A DNA stretch of 64,000 bases, taken from assembly GCF_964340395.1 (NCBI RefSeq), contig NC_135557.1, positions 1,913,687 through 1,977,686 on the forward strand. The letters are read 5' to 3'. The notes under the pieces are model-generated. The model was not told the origin of the DNA. It saw only the letters and a list, made by a program, of their open reading frames with translations, and ran no database searches. Shown here one piece after another: positions 1 through 13,436 of this stretch (its first letter is position 1; each line of letters begins with the position of its first letter). The position numbers and the translations under genes are program-made. The DNA is from Glandiceps talaboti (Eukaryota; Hemichordata; Enteropneusta; Spengelidae).

Positions 1-1935
1 TGCTTGATGTCAACTGAATGCTGACGTCAACTGAATGCTGACGTCAATTGAATGCTTGATGTCAACTGACTGCTTGATGTCAACTGAATGCTTGATGTGA
101 ACTGAATGCTTGATGTCAACTGAATGCTTGATGTCAACTGAATGCTTGATGTGAACTGAATGCTTGATGTGAACTGAATGCTTGATGTCAACTGAATGCT
201 TGATGTCAACTGAATGCTGACCTCAACTGAATGCTGACGTCAACTGAATGCTTGACGTCAACTGAATGCTTGACGTCAACTGAATGCTTGACGTCAACTG
301 AATGCTGACGTCAACTGAATGCTGACATCAACTGAATGCTGACATCACCTGAATGCTTAACGTCAACTGAATGCTTGATGTCAACTGAATGCTGACGTCA
401 ACTGAATGCTTGATGTCAACTGAATGCTTGATGTAAACTGAATGCTGACATCAACTGAATGCTTGATGTAAACTGAATGATTGATGTAAACTGAATGCTG
501 ACATCAACTGAATGCTTGATGTAAACTGAATGCTTGATGTCAACTGAATGCTGACGTCAACTGAATGCTTGATGTAAACTGAATGCTTGACGTCAACTGA
601 ATACTTGCAGTCAACTGAATACTTGCAGTCATCTGAATGCTTGATGTCAACTGAATGCTTGATGTCAACTGAATGCTTGATGTAAACTGAATGCTTGACG
701 TCAACTGAATACTTGCAGTCAACTGAATACTTGCAGTCAACTGAATGCTTGATGTCAACTGAATGCTTGATGTCAACTGAATGCTTGATGTAAACTGAAT
801 GCTTGACGTCAACTGAATGCTTGATGTAAACTGAATGCTTGACGTCAACTGAATACTTGCAGTCAACTGAATACTTGCAGTCAACTGAATACTTGCAGTC
901 AACTGAATGCTTGATGTCAACTGAATGCTTGATGTCAACTGAATACTTGCAGTCAACTGAATGCTTGATGTCAACTGAATGCTTGACGTCAACTGAATGC
1001 TTGATGTAAACTGAATGCTTGACGTCAACTGAATACTTGCAGTCAACTGAATACTTGCAGTCAACTGAATACTTGCAGTCAACTGAATGCTTGACGTGAA
1101 CTGAATATACTTGCAGTCAACTGAATGCTTGATGTCAACTGAATGCTTGTGATGTCAACTGAATGCTTAACGTCAACTGAATGCTTGATGTCAACTGAAT
1201 GCTGACATCAACTGAATGCTTGATGTCAACTGAATACTTGATGTCAACTGAATGCTGACGTCAACTGAATGCTTGATGTCAACTGAATGCTTGATGTCAA
1301 CTGAATGCTTGACGTCAACTGAATGCTGACGTCAACTGAATGCTGACGTCAACTGAATGCTTGATGTCAACTGAATGCTTGATGTAAACTGAATGCTGAC
1401 ATCAACTGAATGCTTGATGTTAACTGAATGCTTGATGTAAACTGAATGCTGACATCAACTGAATGCTTGATGTAAACTGAATGCTTGATGTGAACTGAAT
1501 GCTTGATGTCAACTGAATGCTTGATGTCAACTGAATGCTTGACCTCAACTGAATGCTTGACGTCAACTGAATGCTGACGTCAACTGAATGCTGACGTCAA
1601 CTGAATGCTTGATGTCAACTGAATGCTTGATGTAAACTGAATGCTGACATCAACTGAATGCTTGATGTCAACTGAATGCTTGATGTAAACTGAATGCTGA
1701 CATCAACTGAATGCTTGATGTAAACTGAATTATTGATGTCAACTGAATGCTTGATGTCAACTGAATGCTTGACGTCAACTGAATGCTTGACGTCAACTGA
1801 ATGCTGACGTCAACTGAATGCTGACATCAACTGAATGCTGACGTCAACTGAATGCTTAACGTCAACTGAATGCTTGATGTCAACTGAATACTGACGTCAA
1901 CTGAATGCTTGATGTAAACTGAATGCTTGCAGTAA
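1..1935. repeat. 17/18-bp satellite, P450 intron 3
   Basis: Over one hundred head-to-tail copies of an 18-bp unit (tgcttgatgtcaactgaa) and a 17-bp version lacking one t (tgctgacgtcaactgaa), running in from the left edge. Many copies contain the palindrome TGACGTCA; others have gatgtc, gatgta or ttgcagtc in its place. Open frames on the minus strand are an artefact of the 18-bp period. The array lies inside the intron that follows P450 exon 3. Confidence 0.95.
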
Positions 1936-2324
1936 GGGTTACAGTGTTATATTTCTTATGAAATAGAAAATCTGCCGAGTACTTCAAAAGGAATGAAACA
2001 ATTAGATATTATTCCCCAATATTTTTATTGTCACTATGAATTGTTAAATGATAGTGAGAATTCATCTGGCTGAATGACGAAAGATATTGGGAATAATATA
2101 TTATACTAGTGCCAGTAATATAAAAAGTAATTTTGAGTGTTTTGTCTCCTATTTCGAACACTGCAGAACAATGATGTAGACATGCATTGTCGTGACGTAG
2201 GACGACCACAGTATACAGTCCATATGTTAATGACATTTATCATGATGGTGTATTGTACATACTCTGTGTCTGAGATTGTATATGTAATTATAAAAATTAA
2301 TAACATAAACATCCAATTTCTTAC
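1936..2324. other. Unique part of P450 intron 3
   Basis: Unique AT-rich DNA between the 17/18-bp satellite and the donor site of P450 exon 3 (GTAAGA on the minus strand, GT at 2323-2324). I looked for a fourth P450 exon on the minus strand and found none, so the next exon is probably beyond the left edge. Confidence 0.6.
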
Positions 2325-2418
2325 CTCAGTGCTTCGTGAGTCTGTTTTCGTAACAATTTCCATTCGTTTGTAAAGTCACCAAACAAGATATCTTTGTACC
2401 CTTCACTTTGGACTTCCG
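2325..2418 (-). CDS. Cytochrome P450 (CYP2-like), exon 3
   Basis: This 94-nt exon has acceptor TTTTAAG just above 2418 and donor GTAAGA below 2325. It opens with the two bases needed to complete the phase-1 codon left by exon 2 and ends in phase 2. It encodes a segment containing YKDILFGDF followed by WKLLRKQTHEALR. WxxxR is the C-helix motif of P450s, whose Trp and Arg contact a heme propionate, and the KDI-FGD lead-in is usual just before it in CYP1/2/17-type enzymes. There is no internal stop. The exon was identified from family motifs and exact phase agreement with exon 2. The substrate is unknown; CYP2-clan enzymes are ER-bound monooxygenases of xenobiotics, steroids or fatty acids. Confidence 0.85.
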
Positions 2419-2647
2419 CTTAAAAGATGAGATTAATCAGAATTTCATTTAAACAAGCTAAATTACTCTGTGAGTGCATATGTCTCTGTACCTGTTGCCA
2501 CTCTCTCTGCCTCTGTCTTTCTGTCTCTGACGATGTCGCTATCTATATCTCTCTGTTTCACTCTGTCTTTGTGTCTGTCTTTGTGTCTGTCTGTCTGTCT
2601 GTCTGTCTTTGTGTCTGTCTGTCTTTGTGTCTGTCTTTGTGTCTGTA

Positions 2648-2710
<63 letters not shown>

Positions 2711-2727
2711 AAATTTATAGGACATAC
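2419..2727 (-). other. P450 intron 2 with GTCT microsatellite
   Basis: A 309-bp GT-AG intron. On the plus strand most of it (about 2562-2711) is a (GTCT)n tract mixed with GTCTTTGT units. The tract ends only about 10 bases from the exon 2 donor, so length changes here act very close to a splice site. Confidence 0.8.
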
Positions 2728-2901
2728 CTCTCAACATTTTAGGTCTACCAGCATAGTCGTTAGCATTCTTCACCAGTGCTTCTTTAATGACGTCAATACT
2801 ATTCAATACAACCATAGAATTACCAGCTATTTTTAAAGTATATACGTCACCATATTCCTTGACCAGATTTGTCATGTATCTGTGTGGAGATTTATTATCA
2901 A
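2728..2901 (-). CDS. Cytochrome P450 (CYP2-like), exon 2
   Basis: This 174-nt exon is flanked by a pyrimidine-rich acceptor (TTTCCTCCTCAAACAG) and a consensus donor (GAG|GTATGT). It begins and ends in phase 1, matching exons 1 and 3. The product contains HRYMTNLVKEYGDVYTLKI, then VVLNS, IKEAL and a closing AGRPK. This is the beta-1/helix-B segment of CYP2-type P450s, in which a YGDVFTL-like motif, a VVLN strand and an (A/S)GRP motif occur in that order. The frame is intact. In this direction the ORF runs on past the donor only into the intronic GTCT repeat. Confidence 0.9.
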
Positions 2902-3216
2902 CTGTTTGAGGAGGAAAGGAAATCATAATGGTTTTGATTAGTAGATATTTGGAATTTGTGTGTGTGTGTGTATGTTTGTTTGTTTGTTTGTTTGTTTGTT
3001 TGTTTGTTTGTTTGTTTGTTTTTAAATTGTATGTATGTGTTTTCCAATAAACGACTTGACCTGACCTGATCTATGAGAGGTTTCACTACCATGACGTCAC
3101 AGGGCATGACCTCACTTAATTATTCATGGACGTAATTATGGTATATACATGCATTAATTACCTACCAATGAGTTATCATGCCTCAGATTTACCTACACGA
3201 GTTTAATTACATTCAG
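2902..3216. repeat. P450 intron 1, 3' end, with TG and TTTG tracts
   Basis: Unique intron DNA with a short (TG)n run followed by a (TTTG)n tract at about 2955-3021, then AT-rich sequence leading into the 49-bp satellite. No coding signal is seen. Confidence 0.85.
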
Positions 3217-6200
3217 TATTGTACACTACAGTATCGCTACCATTGGTATATATACCTGTTTGTGGTATTATACACTACAGTATCACTATCAATGGTATAT
3301 ATACCTGTTTGTGATATTATACACTACAGTATCACTATCAATGGTATATATACCTGTTTGTGGTATTATACACTACAGTATCGCTACCATTGGTATATAT
3401 ACCTGTTTGTGGTATTATACACTACAGTATCACTATCAATGGTATATATACCTGTTTGTGGTATTATACACTACAGTATCACTACCATTGGTATATATAC
3501 CTGTTTGTGGTATTATACACTACAGTATCACTATCAATGGTATATATACCTGTTTGTGGTATTATACACTACAGTATCACTATCAATGGTATATATACCT
3601 GTTTGTGGTATTATACACTACAGTATCACTATCAATGGTATATATACCTGTTTGTGGTATTATACACTACAGTATCACTACCATTGGTATATATACCTGT
3701 TTGTGGTATTATACACTACAGTATCACTATCAATGGTATATATACCTGTTTGTGATATTATACACTACAGTATCACTATCAATGGTATATATACCTGTTT
3801 GTGATATTATACACTACAGTATCGCTATCAATGGTATATATACCTGTTTGTGGTATTATACACTACAGCATCACTACCATTGGTATATATACCTGTTTGT
3901 GGTATTATACACTACAGTATCACTATCAATGGTATATATACCTGTTTGTGATATTATACACTACAGTATCACTATCAATGGTATATATACCTGTTTGTGA
4001 TATTATACACTACAGTATCACTATCAATGGTATATATACCTGTTTGTGATATTATACACTGCAGTATCACTATCAGTGGTATATATACCTGTTTGTGATA
4101 TTATACACTACAGTATCACTATCAATGGTATATATACCTGTTTGTGGTATTATACACTGCAGTATCACTACCATTGGTATATATACCTGTTTGTGATATT
4201 ATACACTACAGTATCACTATCAATGGTATATATACCTGTTTGTGATATTATACACTGCAGTATCACTATCAATGGTATATATACCTGTTTGTAGTATTAT
4301 ACACTACAGTATCGCTATCAATGGTATATATACCTGTTTGTGATATTATACACTACAGTATCACTATCAATGGTATATATACCTGTCTGTAGTATTATAC
4401 ACTACAGTATCGCTATCAATGGTATATATACCTGTTTGTGATATTATACACTACAGTATCACTATCAATGGTATATATACCTGTTTGTGATATTATACAC
4501 TACAGTATCACTATCAATGGTATATATACCTGTTTGTGATATTATACACTGCAGTATCACTATCAATGGTATATATACCTGTTTGTGATATTATACACTA
4601 CAGTATCACTATCAATGGTATATATACCTGTTTGTGGTATTATACACTACAGTATCACTATCAATGGTATATATACCTGTTTGTGATATTATACACTACA
4701 GTATCACTACCATTGGTATATATACCTGTTTGTGGTATTATACACTACAGTATCGCTATCACTGGTATATATACCTGTTTGTAGTATTATACACTACAGT
4801 ATCGCTATCAATGGTATATATACCTGTTTGTGGTATTATACACTACAGTATCGCTATCAATGGTATATATACCTGTTTGTGGTATTATACACTACAGTAT
4901 CACTACCATTGGTATATATACCTGTTTGTGGTATTATACACTACAGTATCGCTATCAATGGTATATATACCTGTTTGTGATATTATACACTACAGTATCA
5001 CTATCAATGGTATATATACCTGTTTTTGATATTATACACTACAGTATCGCTACCATTGGTATATATACCTGTTTGTGATATTATACACTACAGTATCACT
5101 ATCAATGGTATATATACCTGTTTGTGGTATTATACACTACAGTATCACTATCAATGGTATATACACCTGTTTGTAGTATTATACACTACAGTATCACTAT
5201 CAATGGTATATATACCTGTTTGTAGTATTATACACTACAGTATCACTATCAATGGTATATATACCTGTTTGTGGTATTATACACTACAGTATCACTATCA
5301 ATGGTATATATACCTGTTTGTGATATTACACACTACAGTATCACTATCAATAGTATATATACCTGTTTGTGGTATTATATACTACAGTATCGCTATCAAT
5401 GGTATATATACCTGTTTGTAGTATTATACGCTACAGTATCACTATCAATGGTATATATACCTGTTTGTGGTATTATACACTACAGTATCACTATCAAAGG
5501 TATATATACCTGTTTGTGGTATTATACACTACAGTATCACTACCATTGGTATATATACCTGTTTGTGGCATTATACACTACAGTATCGCTATCAATGGTA
5601 TATATACCTGTTTGTAGTATTATACACTACAGTATCACTATCAATGGTATATATACCTGTTTGTGGTATTATACACTACAGTATCGCTATCAATGGTATA
5701 TATACCTGTTTGTGGTATTATACACTACAGTATCACTACCATTGGTATATATACCTGTTTGTGGTATTATACACTACAGTATCGCTATCAATGGTATATA
5801 TACCAGTTTGTGGTATTATACACTACAGTATCGCTATCAATGGTATATATACCTGTTTGTGATATTATACACTACAGTATCACTATCAATGGTATATATA
5901 CCTGTTTTTGATATTATACACTACAGTATCGCTATCAATGGTATATATACCTGTTTGTAGTATTATACACTACAGTATCACTATCAATGGTATATATACC
6001 TGTTTGTGGTATTATACACTACAGTATCACTATCAATGGTATATATACCTGTTTGTGGTATTATACACTACAGTATCACTATCAATGGTATATATACCTG
6101 TTTGTGATATTATACACTACAGTATCACTATCAATGGTATATATACCTGTTTGTGATATTATACACTACAGTATCGCTATCAATGGTATATATACCTGTT

Positions 6201-8738
6201 TGTGGTATTATACACTACAGTATCGCTATCAATGGTATATATACCAGTTTGTGGTATTATACACTACAGTATCGCTATCAATGGTATATATACCTGTTTG
6301 TGATATTATACACTACAGTATCGCTATCAATGGTATATATACCTGTTTGTGATATTATACACTACAGTATCACTATCAATGGTATATATACCTGTTTGTG
6401 GTATTATACACTACAGTATCACTATCAATGGTATATACACCTGTTTGTGATATTATACACTACAGTATCACTATCAATGGTATATATACCTGTTTGTGGT
6501 ATTATACACTACAGTATCGCTATCAATGGTATATATACCTGTTTGTGGTATTATACACTACAGTATCACTATCAATGGTATATATACCTGTTTGTAGTAT
6601 TATACACTACAGTATCACTATCACTGGTATATATACCTGTTTGTGGTATTATACACTACAGTATCACTATCACTGGTATATATACCTGTTTGTGGTATTA
6701 TACACTACAGTATCACTATCAATGGTATATATACCTGTTTGTAGTATTATACACTACAGTATCTCTACCATTGGTATATATACCTGTTTGTGATATTATA
6801 CACTACAGTATCACTACCATTGGTATATATACCTGTTTGTGGTATTATACACTACAGTATCACTATCAATGGTATATACACCTGTTTGTGGTATTATACA
6901 CTACAGTATCACTATCAATGGTATATACACCTGTTTGTGGTATTATACACTACAGTATCACTATCAATGGTATATATACCTGTTTGTGATATTATACACT
7001 ACAGTATCACTATCAATGGTATATATACCTGTTTGTGATATTATACACTGCAGTATCACTATCAATGGTATATATACCTGTTTGTGGTATTATACACTAC
7101 AGTATCGCTATCAATGGTATATATACCTGTTTGTGATATTATACACTACAGTATCACTATCACTGGTATATATACCTGTTTGTGATATTATACACTACAG
7201 TATCGCTATCAATGGTATATATACCTGTTTGTGGTATTATACACTACAGTATCACTATCAATGGTATATATACCTGTTTGTGATATTATACACTACAGTA
7301 TCACTATCAATGGTATATATACCTGTTTGTAGTATTATACACTACAGTATCACTATCAATGGTATATATACCTGTTTGTGGTATTATACACTACAGTATC
7401 ACTATCAATGGTATATACACCTGTTTGTGGTATTATACACTACAGTATCACTATCAATGGTATATATACCTGTTTGTGATATTATACACTACAGTATCGC
7501 TATCAATGGTATATATACCTGTTTGTGGTATTATACACTACAGTATCGCTATCAATGGTATATATACCTGTTTGTGGTATTATACACTACAGTATCGCTA
7601 TCAATGGTATATATACCTGTTTGTGGTATTATACACTACAGTATCGCTACCATTGGTATATATACCTGTTTGTGGTATTATACACTACAGTATCACTATC
7701 AATGGTATATATACCTGTTTGTAGTATTATACACTACAGTATCGCTATCAATGGTATATATACCTGTTTGTGGTATTATACACTACAGTATCACTATCAA
7801 TGGTATATATACCTGTTTGTGGTATTATACACTACAGTATCACTATCAATGGTATATATACCTGTTTGTGGTATTATACACTACAGTATCACTATCAATG
7901 GTATATATACCTGTTTGTGGTATTATACACTACAGTATCGCTATCAATGGTATATATACCTGTTTGTAGTATTATACACTACAGTATCGCTAGAATTGGT
8001 ATATATACCTGTTTGTGGTATTATACACTACAGTATCGCTATCACTGGTATATATACCTGTTTGTGATATTATACACTACAGTATCGCTACCATTGGTAT
8101 ATATACCTGTTTGTGGTATTATACACTACAGTATCACTATCAATGGTATATATACCTGTTTGTGGTATTATACACTACAGTATCACTATCATTGGTATAT
8201 ATACCTGTTTGTGGTATACACTACAGTATCACTATCATTGGTATATATACCTGTTTGTGGTATACACTACAGTATCGCTACCATTGGTATATATACCTGT
8301 TTGTGGTATTATACACTACAGTATCACTATCAATGGTATATATACCTGTTTGTGGTATTATACACTACAGTATCACTATCAATGGTATATATACCTGTTT
8401 GTGGTATTATACACTACAGTATCACTATCAATGGTATATATACCTGTTTGTGGTATACACTACAGTATCACTACCAATGGTATATAAACCTGTTTGTAGT
8501 ATTATACACTACAGTATCACTATCAATGGTATATATACCTGTTTGTGATATTATACACTACAGTATCACTATCAATGGTATATATACCTGTTTGTGGTAT
8601 TATACACTACAGTATCGCTACCATTGGTATATATACCTGTTTGTGGTATTATACACTACAGTATCACTATCAATGGTATATATACCTGTTTGTAGTATTA
8701 CACACTACAGTATCACTATCAATGGTATATATACCTGT
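3217..8738. repeat. 49-bp satellite in P450 intron 1, about 112 copies
   Basis: Head-to-tail units of 49 bp. Each carries the 12-bp palindrome GGTATATATACC, then tgtttgtggtattatacac and tacagtatcactatcaa. The commonest differences are Gtggtatt/Gtgatatt/Gtagtatt, cActatc/cGctatc and atcaatgg/accattgg. Units between about 8205 and 8465 include shortened copies lacking tta or similar. As 49 is not a multiple of 3, open frames cycle through all three phases; the ORFs of up to 376 codons have no coding significance. It occupies about half of intron 1. Confidence 0.97.
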
Positions 8739-9307
8739 AACCAAACCCATATTGTTTGTACAATTTCATTAGGAATTAGTTTTTTAATATGAGTTCATCA
8801 AATGGGATAAATCACATATTGTCAAGTCATGTATCAGTGTAAGTGATAGATATTGATCAGCAAACACTTTCAACAATTAAGAGTGCTGTGTTTGCTGATT
8901 AATGTATACACTGTTGTTAATTCAGGATCTGACCCTATTCCTCAAATCTGATATACCCCCGGCCATACTTGAATAGTGTATTCCAAGTACTAAATGGCTG
9001 ATTTCTTTTTATTTTTAGAAATGGTTTACATGGCCTAAGACCAGATATGGCACATGTATATATTGGAATGTGGATAATGAGGGTACTGGATATAATAAAA
9101 CAAAACCCAAGTGATTAATATGTATGTTGATTAGTCATTGTCAAAAACTGAAAAACAATTTTAATTTCCTGTGTCTATTGTCGAAGACAACAAAGACACT
9201 GTTCAGTCATAGACAATAGACTTCCGGCATAGGGTTTTCTCATTATACATATACTCTACTGCTACAATGGTATTTATCAGTGTACTGATATATATTATAT
9301 ATGTATT
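8739..9307. other. Unique intron DNA with two hairpins
   Basis: No coding signal on either strand. It contains an inverted repeat with arms ATCAGCAAACAC (8856-8867) and GTGTTTGCTGAT (8888-8899), and outer arms CAGTGTA (8835-8841) and TACACTG (8907-8913). A second inverted repeat, GTCTATTGTC...GACAATAGAC, lies near 9173-9222. These could be remnants of small foldback elements. Confidence 0.6.
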
Positions 9308-9730
9308 ATATGGATGTGACAAATATTTAGATTTGGATTTGTCTACAATTGAACGCTCTCTTCTAATTCAGTTGAGATTAGGAATTCTTCCACTTAGGAT
9401 CGAAACAGGTCATTTTAGGGGCGAGGGGTTACAGCTCACTGTTGTGTGTTATGTAATATAGATTCAATTGAGGACGAATCCCACTTTGTATGTTTTCCTG
9501 TCAACTCCACATCATGATTCATAGATGCACTTCTATATAACATCTTACTTATTTCATGTCCAAATTTGGTAAACTTTAATGAATCAGATATATTGATTTT
9601 TGGACATACTAAATATATATACTGAAAAATGTACAGTTAAATCAATGACTGAATACCCGTCCTATAACTACCAGTAAGTCGTGTTAAAATATTAAAATAT
9701 CTTGTATTTGTCTTATATTTGGGATGAATT
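9308..9730. repeat. Segmental duplication, copy 1 leader
   Basis: This 423-bp unique segment starts at atatggatgtgacaaat and is almost identical to 14796-15220. The only clear difference is near cattttaggggcg versus cattctagtagggcg, a net 2-bp length change. It is the first component of a composite block duplicated on both sides of P450 exon 1. A short ORF inside it is not supported as a gene. Confidence 0.9.
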
Positions 9731-10622
9731 TTACAACATTGTACCATAGTCGTTGTAGAGATTGTACGTTACTCTACTAATGTTTACGTGTTACAACATT
9801 GTACCATGGTCGTTGTAGAGATTGTACGTTACTCTACTAATGTTTACGTGTTACAACATTGTACCATGGTCGTTGTAGAGATTGTACGTTACTCTACTAA
9901 TGTTTACGTGTTACTACATTGTACCATGGTCGTTGTAGAGATTGTACGTTACTCTACTAATGTTTACGTGTTACAACATTGTACCATGGTCGTTGTAGAG
10001 ATTGTACGTTACTCTACTAATGTTTACGTGTTACAACATTGTACCATGGTCGTTGTAGAGATTGTACGTTACTCTACTAATGTTTACGTGTTACAACATT
10101 GTACCATAGTCGTTGTAGAGATTGTACGTTACTCTACTAATGTTTACGTGTTACAACATTGTACCATAGTCGTTGTAGAGATTGTACGTTGCTCTACTAA
10201 CGTTTACGTGTTACAACATTGTACCATGGTCGTTGTAGAGATTGTATGTTACTCTACTAACGTTTACGTGTTACAACATTGTACTAAGGTCGTTGTAGAG
10301 ATTGTATGTTACTCTACTAACGTTTACGTGTTACAACATTGTACCATAATCGTTGTAGAGATTGTACGTTAGTCTACTAATTTTTACGTGTTACAACATT
10401 GTACCATGGTCGTTGTAGAGATTGTATGTTACTCTACTAATTTTTACGTGTTACAACATTGTACTAAGGTCGTTGTAGAGATTGTATGTTACTCTACTAA
10501 CGTTTACGTGTTACAACATTGTACCATAGTCGTTGTAGAGATTGTACGTTACTCTACTAATGTTTACGTGTTACAACATTGTACCATGGTCGTTGTAGAG
10601 ATTGTATGTTACTCTACTAACT
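9731..10622. repeat. 60-bp satellite, copy 1, about 15 units
   Basis: Head-to-tail 60-bp units beginning ttacaacattgtaccat, passing through cgttgtagagattgta and ending atgtttacgtg. As 60 is divisible by 3, one plus-strand frame stays open through the array, giving an artefactual 20-residue repeat. Later units (about 10200-10500) share variants such as gtactaagg and tttttacgtg. Confidence 0.95.
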
Positions 10623-10749
10623 TCTTTACACGTTTCCATCTACAATTTTGGTTTCTTGGTTTGTCTTTTTACGTTTACATGAACAATCACATTATCAGTC
10701 TGATGATAATAGTACATGGTACATGATAGCAAATATTTGCAAGTTTCTA
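10623..10749. other. Spacer between 60-bp and 48-bp arrays
   Basis: About 130 bp of unique DNA joining the two satellites in copy 1 of the composite block. It has no counterpart in copy 2, where roughly 20 kb of other DNA occupies this position. Confidence 0.75.
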
Positions 10750-12434
10750 TTTGTTGAGACACTCCAACATGTAAATACTTTATGAGATCTGTCACACATT
10801 GTTTAGACACTCCAACATGTAAATACTTTATGAGATCTGTCACACATTGTTTAGACACTCCAACATGTAAATACTTTATGAGATCTGTCACACATTGTTT
10901 AGACACTCCAATATGTAAATACTTTATGAGATCTGTCACACATTGTTTAGACACTCCAACATGTAAATACTTTATGAGATCTGTCACACATTGTTTAGAC
11001 ACTCCAACATGTAAATACTTTATGAGATCTGTCACACATTGTTTAGACACTCCAACATGTAAATACTTTATGAGATCTGTCACACATTGTTGAGACACTC
11101 CAACATGTAAATACTTTATGAGATCTGTCACACATTGTTTAGACACTCCAACATGTAAATACTTTATGAGATCTGTCACACATTGTTTAGACACTCCAAC
11201 ATGTAAATACTTTATGAGATCTGTCACACATTGTTTAGACACTCCAACATGTAAATACTTTATGAGATCTGTCACACATTGTTGAAACACTCCAACATGT
11301 AAATACTTTGTGAGATCTGTCACACATTGTTTAGACACTCCAACATGTAAATACTTTATGAGATCTGTCACACATTGTTTAGACACTCCAACATGTAAAT
11401 ACTTTATGAGATCTGTCACACATTGTTTAGACACTCCAACATGTAAATACTTTATGAGATCTGTCACACATTGTTTAGACACTCCAACATGTAAATACTT
11501 TATGAGATCTGTCACACATTGTTTAGACACTCCAACATGTAAATACTTTATGAGATCTGTCACACATTGTTTAGACACTCCAACATGTAAATACTTTGTG
11601 AGATCTGTCACACATTGTTTAGACACTCCAACATGTAAATACTTTATGAGATCTGTCACACATTGTTTAGACACTCCAACATGTAAATACTTTATGAGAT
11701 CTGTCACACATTGTTTAGACACTCCAATATGTAAATACTTTATGAGATCTGTCACACATTGTTTAGACACTCCAACATGTAAATACTTTGTGAGATCTGT
11801 CACACATTGTTTAGACACTCCAACATGTAAATACTTTGTGAGATCTGTCACACATTGTTTAGACACTCCAACATGTAAATACTTTATGAGATCTGTCACA
11901 CATTGTTGAGACACTTCAACATGTAAATACTTTGTGAGATCTGTCACACATTGTTTAGACACTCCAACATGTAAATACTTTGTGAGATCTGTCACACATT
12001 GTTTAGACACTCCAACATGTAAATACTTTATGAGATCTGTCACACATTGTTTAGACACTCCAATATGTAAATACTTTATGAGATCTGTCACACATTGTTT
12101 AGACACTCCAATATGTAAATACTTTATGAGATCTGTCACACATTGTTTAGACACTCCAACATGTAAATACTTTGTGAGATCTGTCACACATTGTTTAGAC
12201 ACTCCAACATGTAAATACTTTATGAGATCTGTCACACATTGTTTAGACACTCCAACATGTAAATACTTTGTGAGATCTGTCACACATTGTTTAGACACTC
12301 CAACATGTAAATACTTTATGAGATCTGTCACACATTGTTTAGACACTCCAACATGTAAATACTTTATGAGATCTGTCACACATTGTTTAGACACTCCAAT
12401 ATGTAAATACTTTGTGAGATCTGTCACACATTGT
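10750..12434. repeat. 48-bp satellite, copy 1, about 35 units
   Basis: Units of 48 bp: acactccaacatgtaaatac, then tttatgagatctgtcacaca, then ttgtttag. Variants are few and fall at fixed places (caac/caat, tATgag/tGTgag, tttag/ttgag/ttgaa). With a 16-codon period the minus strand stays open through the whole array, reading QCVTDLIKYLHVGVSK. The plus strand reads a different peptide, interrupted by TGA in the ttga variants. I treat this as non-coding satellite. Confidence 0.95.
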
Positions 12435-12546
12435 TGTTCAACGGCTAGTTCGATCACCAGCATCAACAATGTTAATCATGGCCGTCACTACCAGCAGTTC
12501 ATTAGGTAAAGAGTTAGATATCAAATTGTTTTCATGTAGACTTGTT
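12435..12546. repeat. Duplicated spacer B, copy 1
   Basis: About 110 bp of unique DNA (tgttcaacggctagttcg onward) between the 48-bp and 25-bp arrays. It is repeated almost unchanged at 38711-38821, with a small indel and one substitution near its right end. On the minus strand it supplies an ATG that would open a frame into the 48-bp array in both copies. Confidence 0.9.
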
Positions 12547-13436
12547 CAGGTACTAGGTACATGGGTGTGGTTAGGTACTAGGTACAGGGGTGTGGTTAGG
12601 TACTAGGTACAGGGGTGTGGTCAGGTACTAGGTACAGGGGCGTAGTCAGGTACTAGGTACATGGGCGTAGTCAGGTACTAGGTATAGGGGCGTGGTCAGG
12701 TACTAGGTTCAGGGGTGTGGTCAGGTACTAGGTACAGGGGTGTGGTTAGGTACTAGGTACAGGGGTGTGGTTAGGTACTAGGTACATGGGTATGGTCAGG
12801 TACTAGGTACAGGGGAGTGATCAGGTACTAGGTACAGGGGTGTGGTCAGGTACTAGGTACAGGGGTGTGGTCAGGTACTAGGTACAGGGGTGTGGTCAGG
12901 TACTAGGTACAGGGGTGTGGTTAGGTACTAGGTACATGGGTGTGGTTAGGTACTAGGTACAGGGGCGTAGTCAGGTACTAGGTACATGGGCGTAGTCAGG
13001 TACTAGGTGCAGGGGTGTGGTCAGGTACTAGGTACAGGGGCGTGGTCAGGTACTAGGTACAGGGGTGTGGTTAGGTACTAGGTACAGGGGCGTAGTCAGG
13101 TACTAGGTACAGGGGTATGGTCAGGTACTAGGTACAGGTGTGGTCAGGTACTAGGTACAGGGGTGTGGTTAGGTACTAGGTACAGGGGCGTAGTCAGGTA
13201 CTAGGTACAGGGTTGTGGTCAGGTACTAGGTACAGGGGCGTGGTCAGGTACTAGGTATAGGGGCGTGGTCAGGTACTAGGTATAGGGGCGTGGTCAGGTA
13301 CTAGGTATAGGGGCGTGGTCAGGTACTGAGTACAGGGGTGTGGTCAGGTACTGAGTACAGGGGAGTAGTCAGGTACTAGGTACAGGGGAGTAGTCAGGTA
13401 CTAGGTACAGGGGTGTGGTCAGGCCGGTACTAGGTA
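12547..13436. repeat. 25-bp satellite, copy 1, about 36 units
   Basis: Units of 25 bp: aggtactaggtacaggggtg then tggtc. Variants include ggcgt, ggagt, acatggg and gtatagg. Each unit contains GGTACTAGGTAC, two GTAC sites 7 bp apart. It is more GC-rich than the other satellites. Confidence 0.95.

Noticed and set aside
3178-8792. Many long plus-strand open frames across the 49-bp satellite
   Set aside because: The unit lacks stops in all plus frames and 49 is not a multiple of 3, so frames rotate; there is no gene context.
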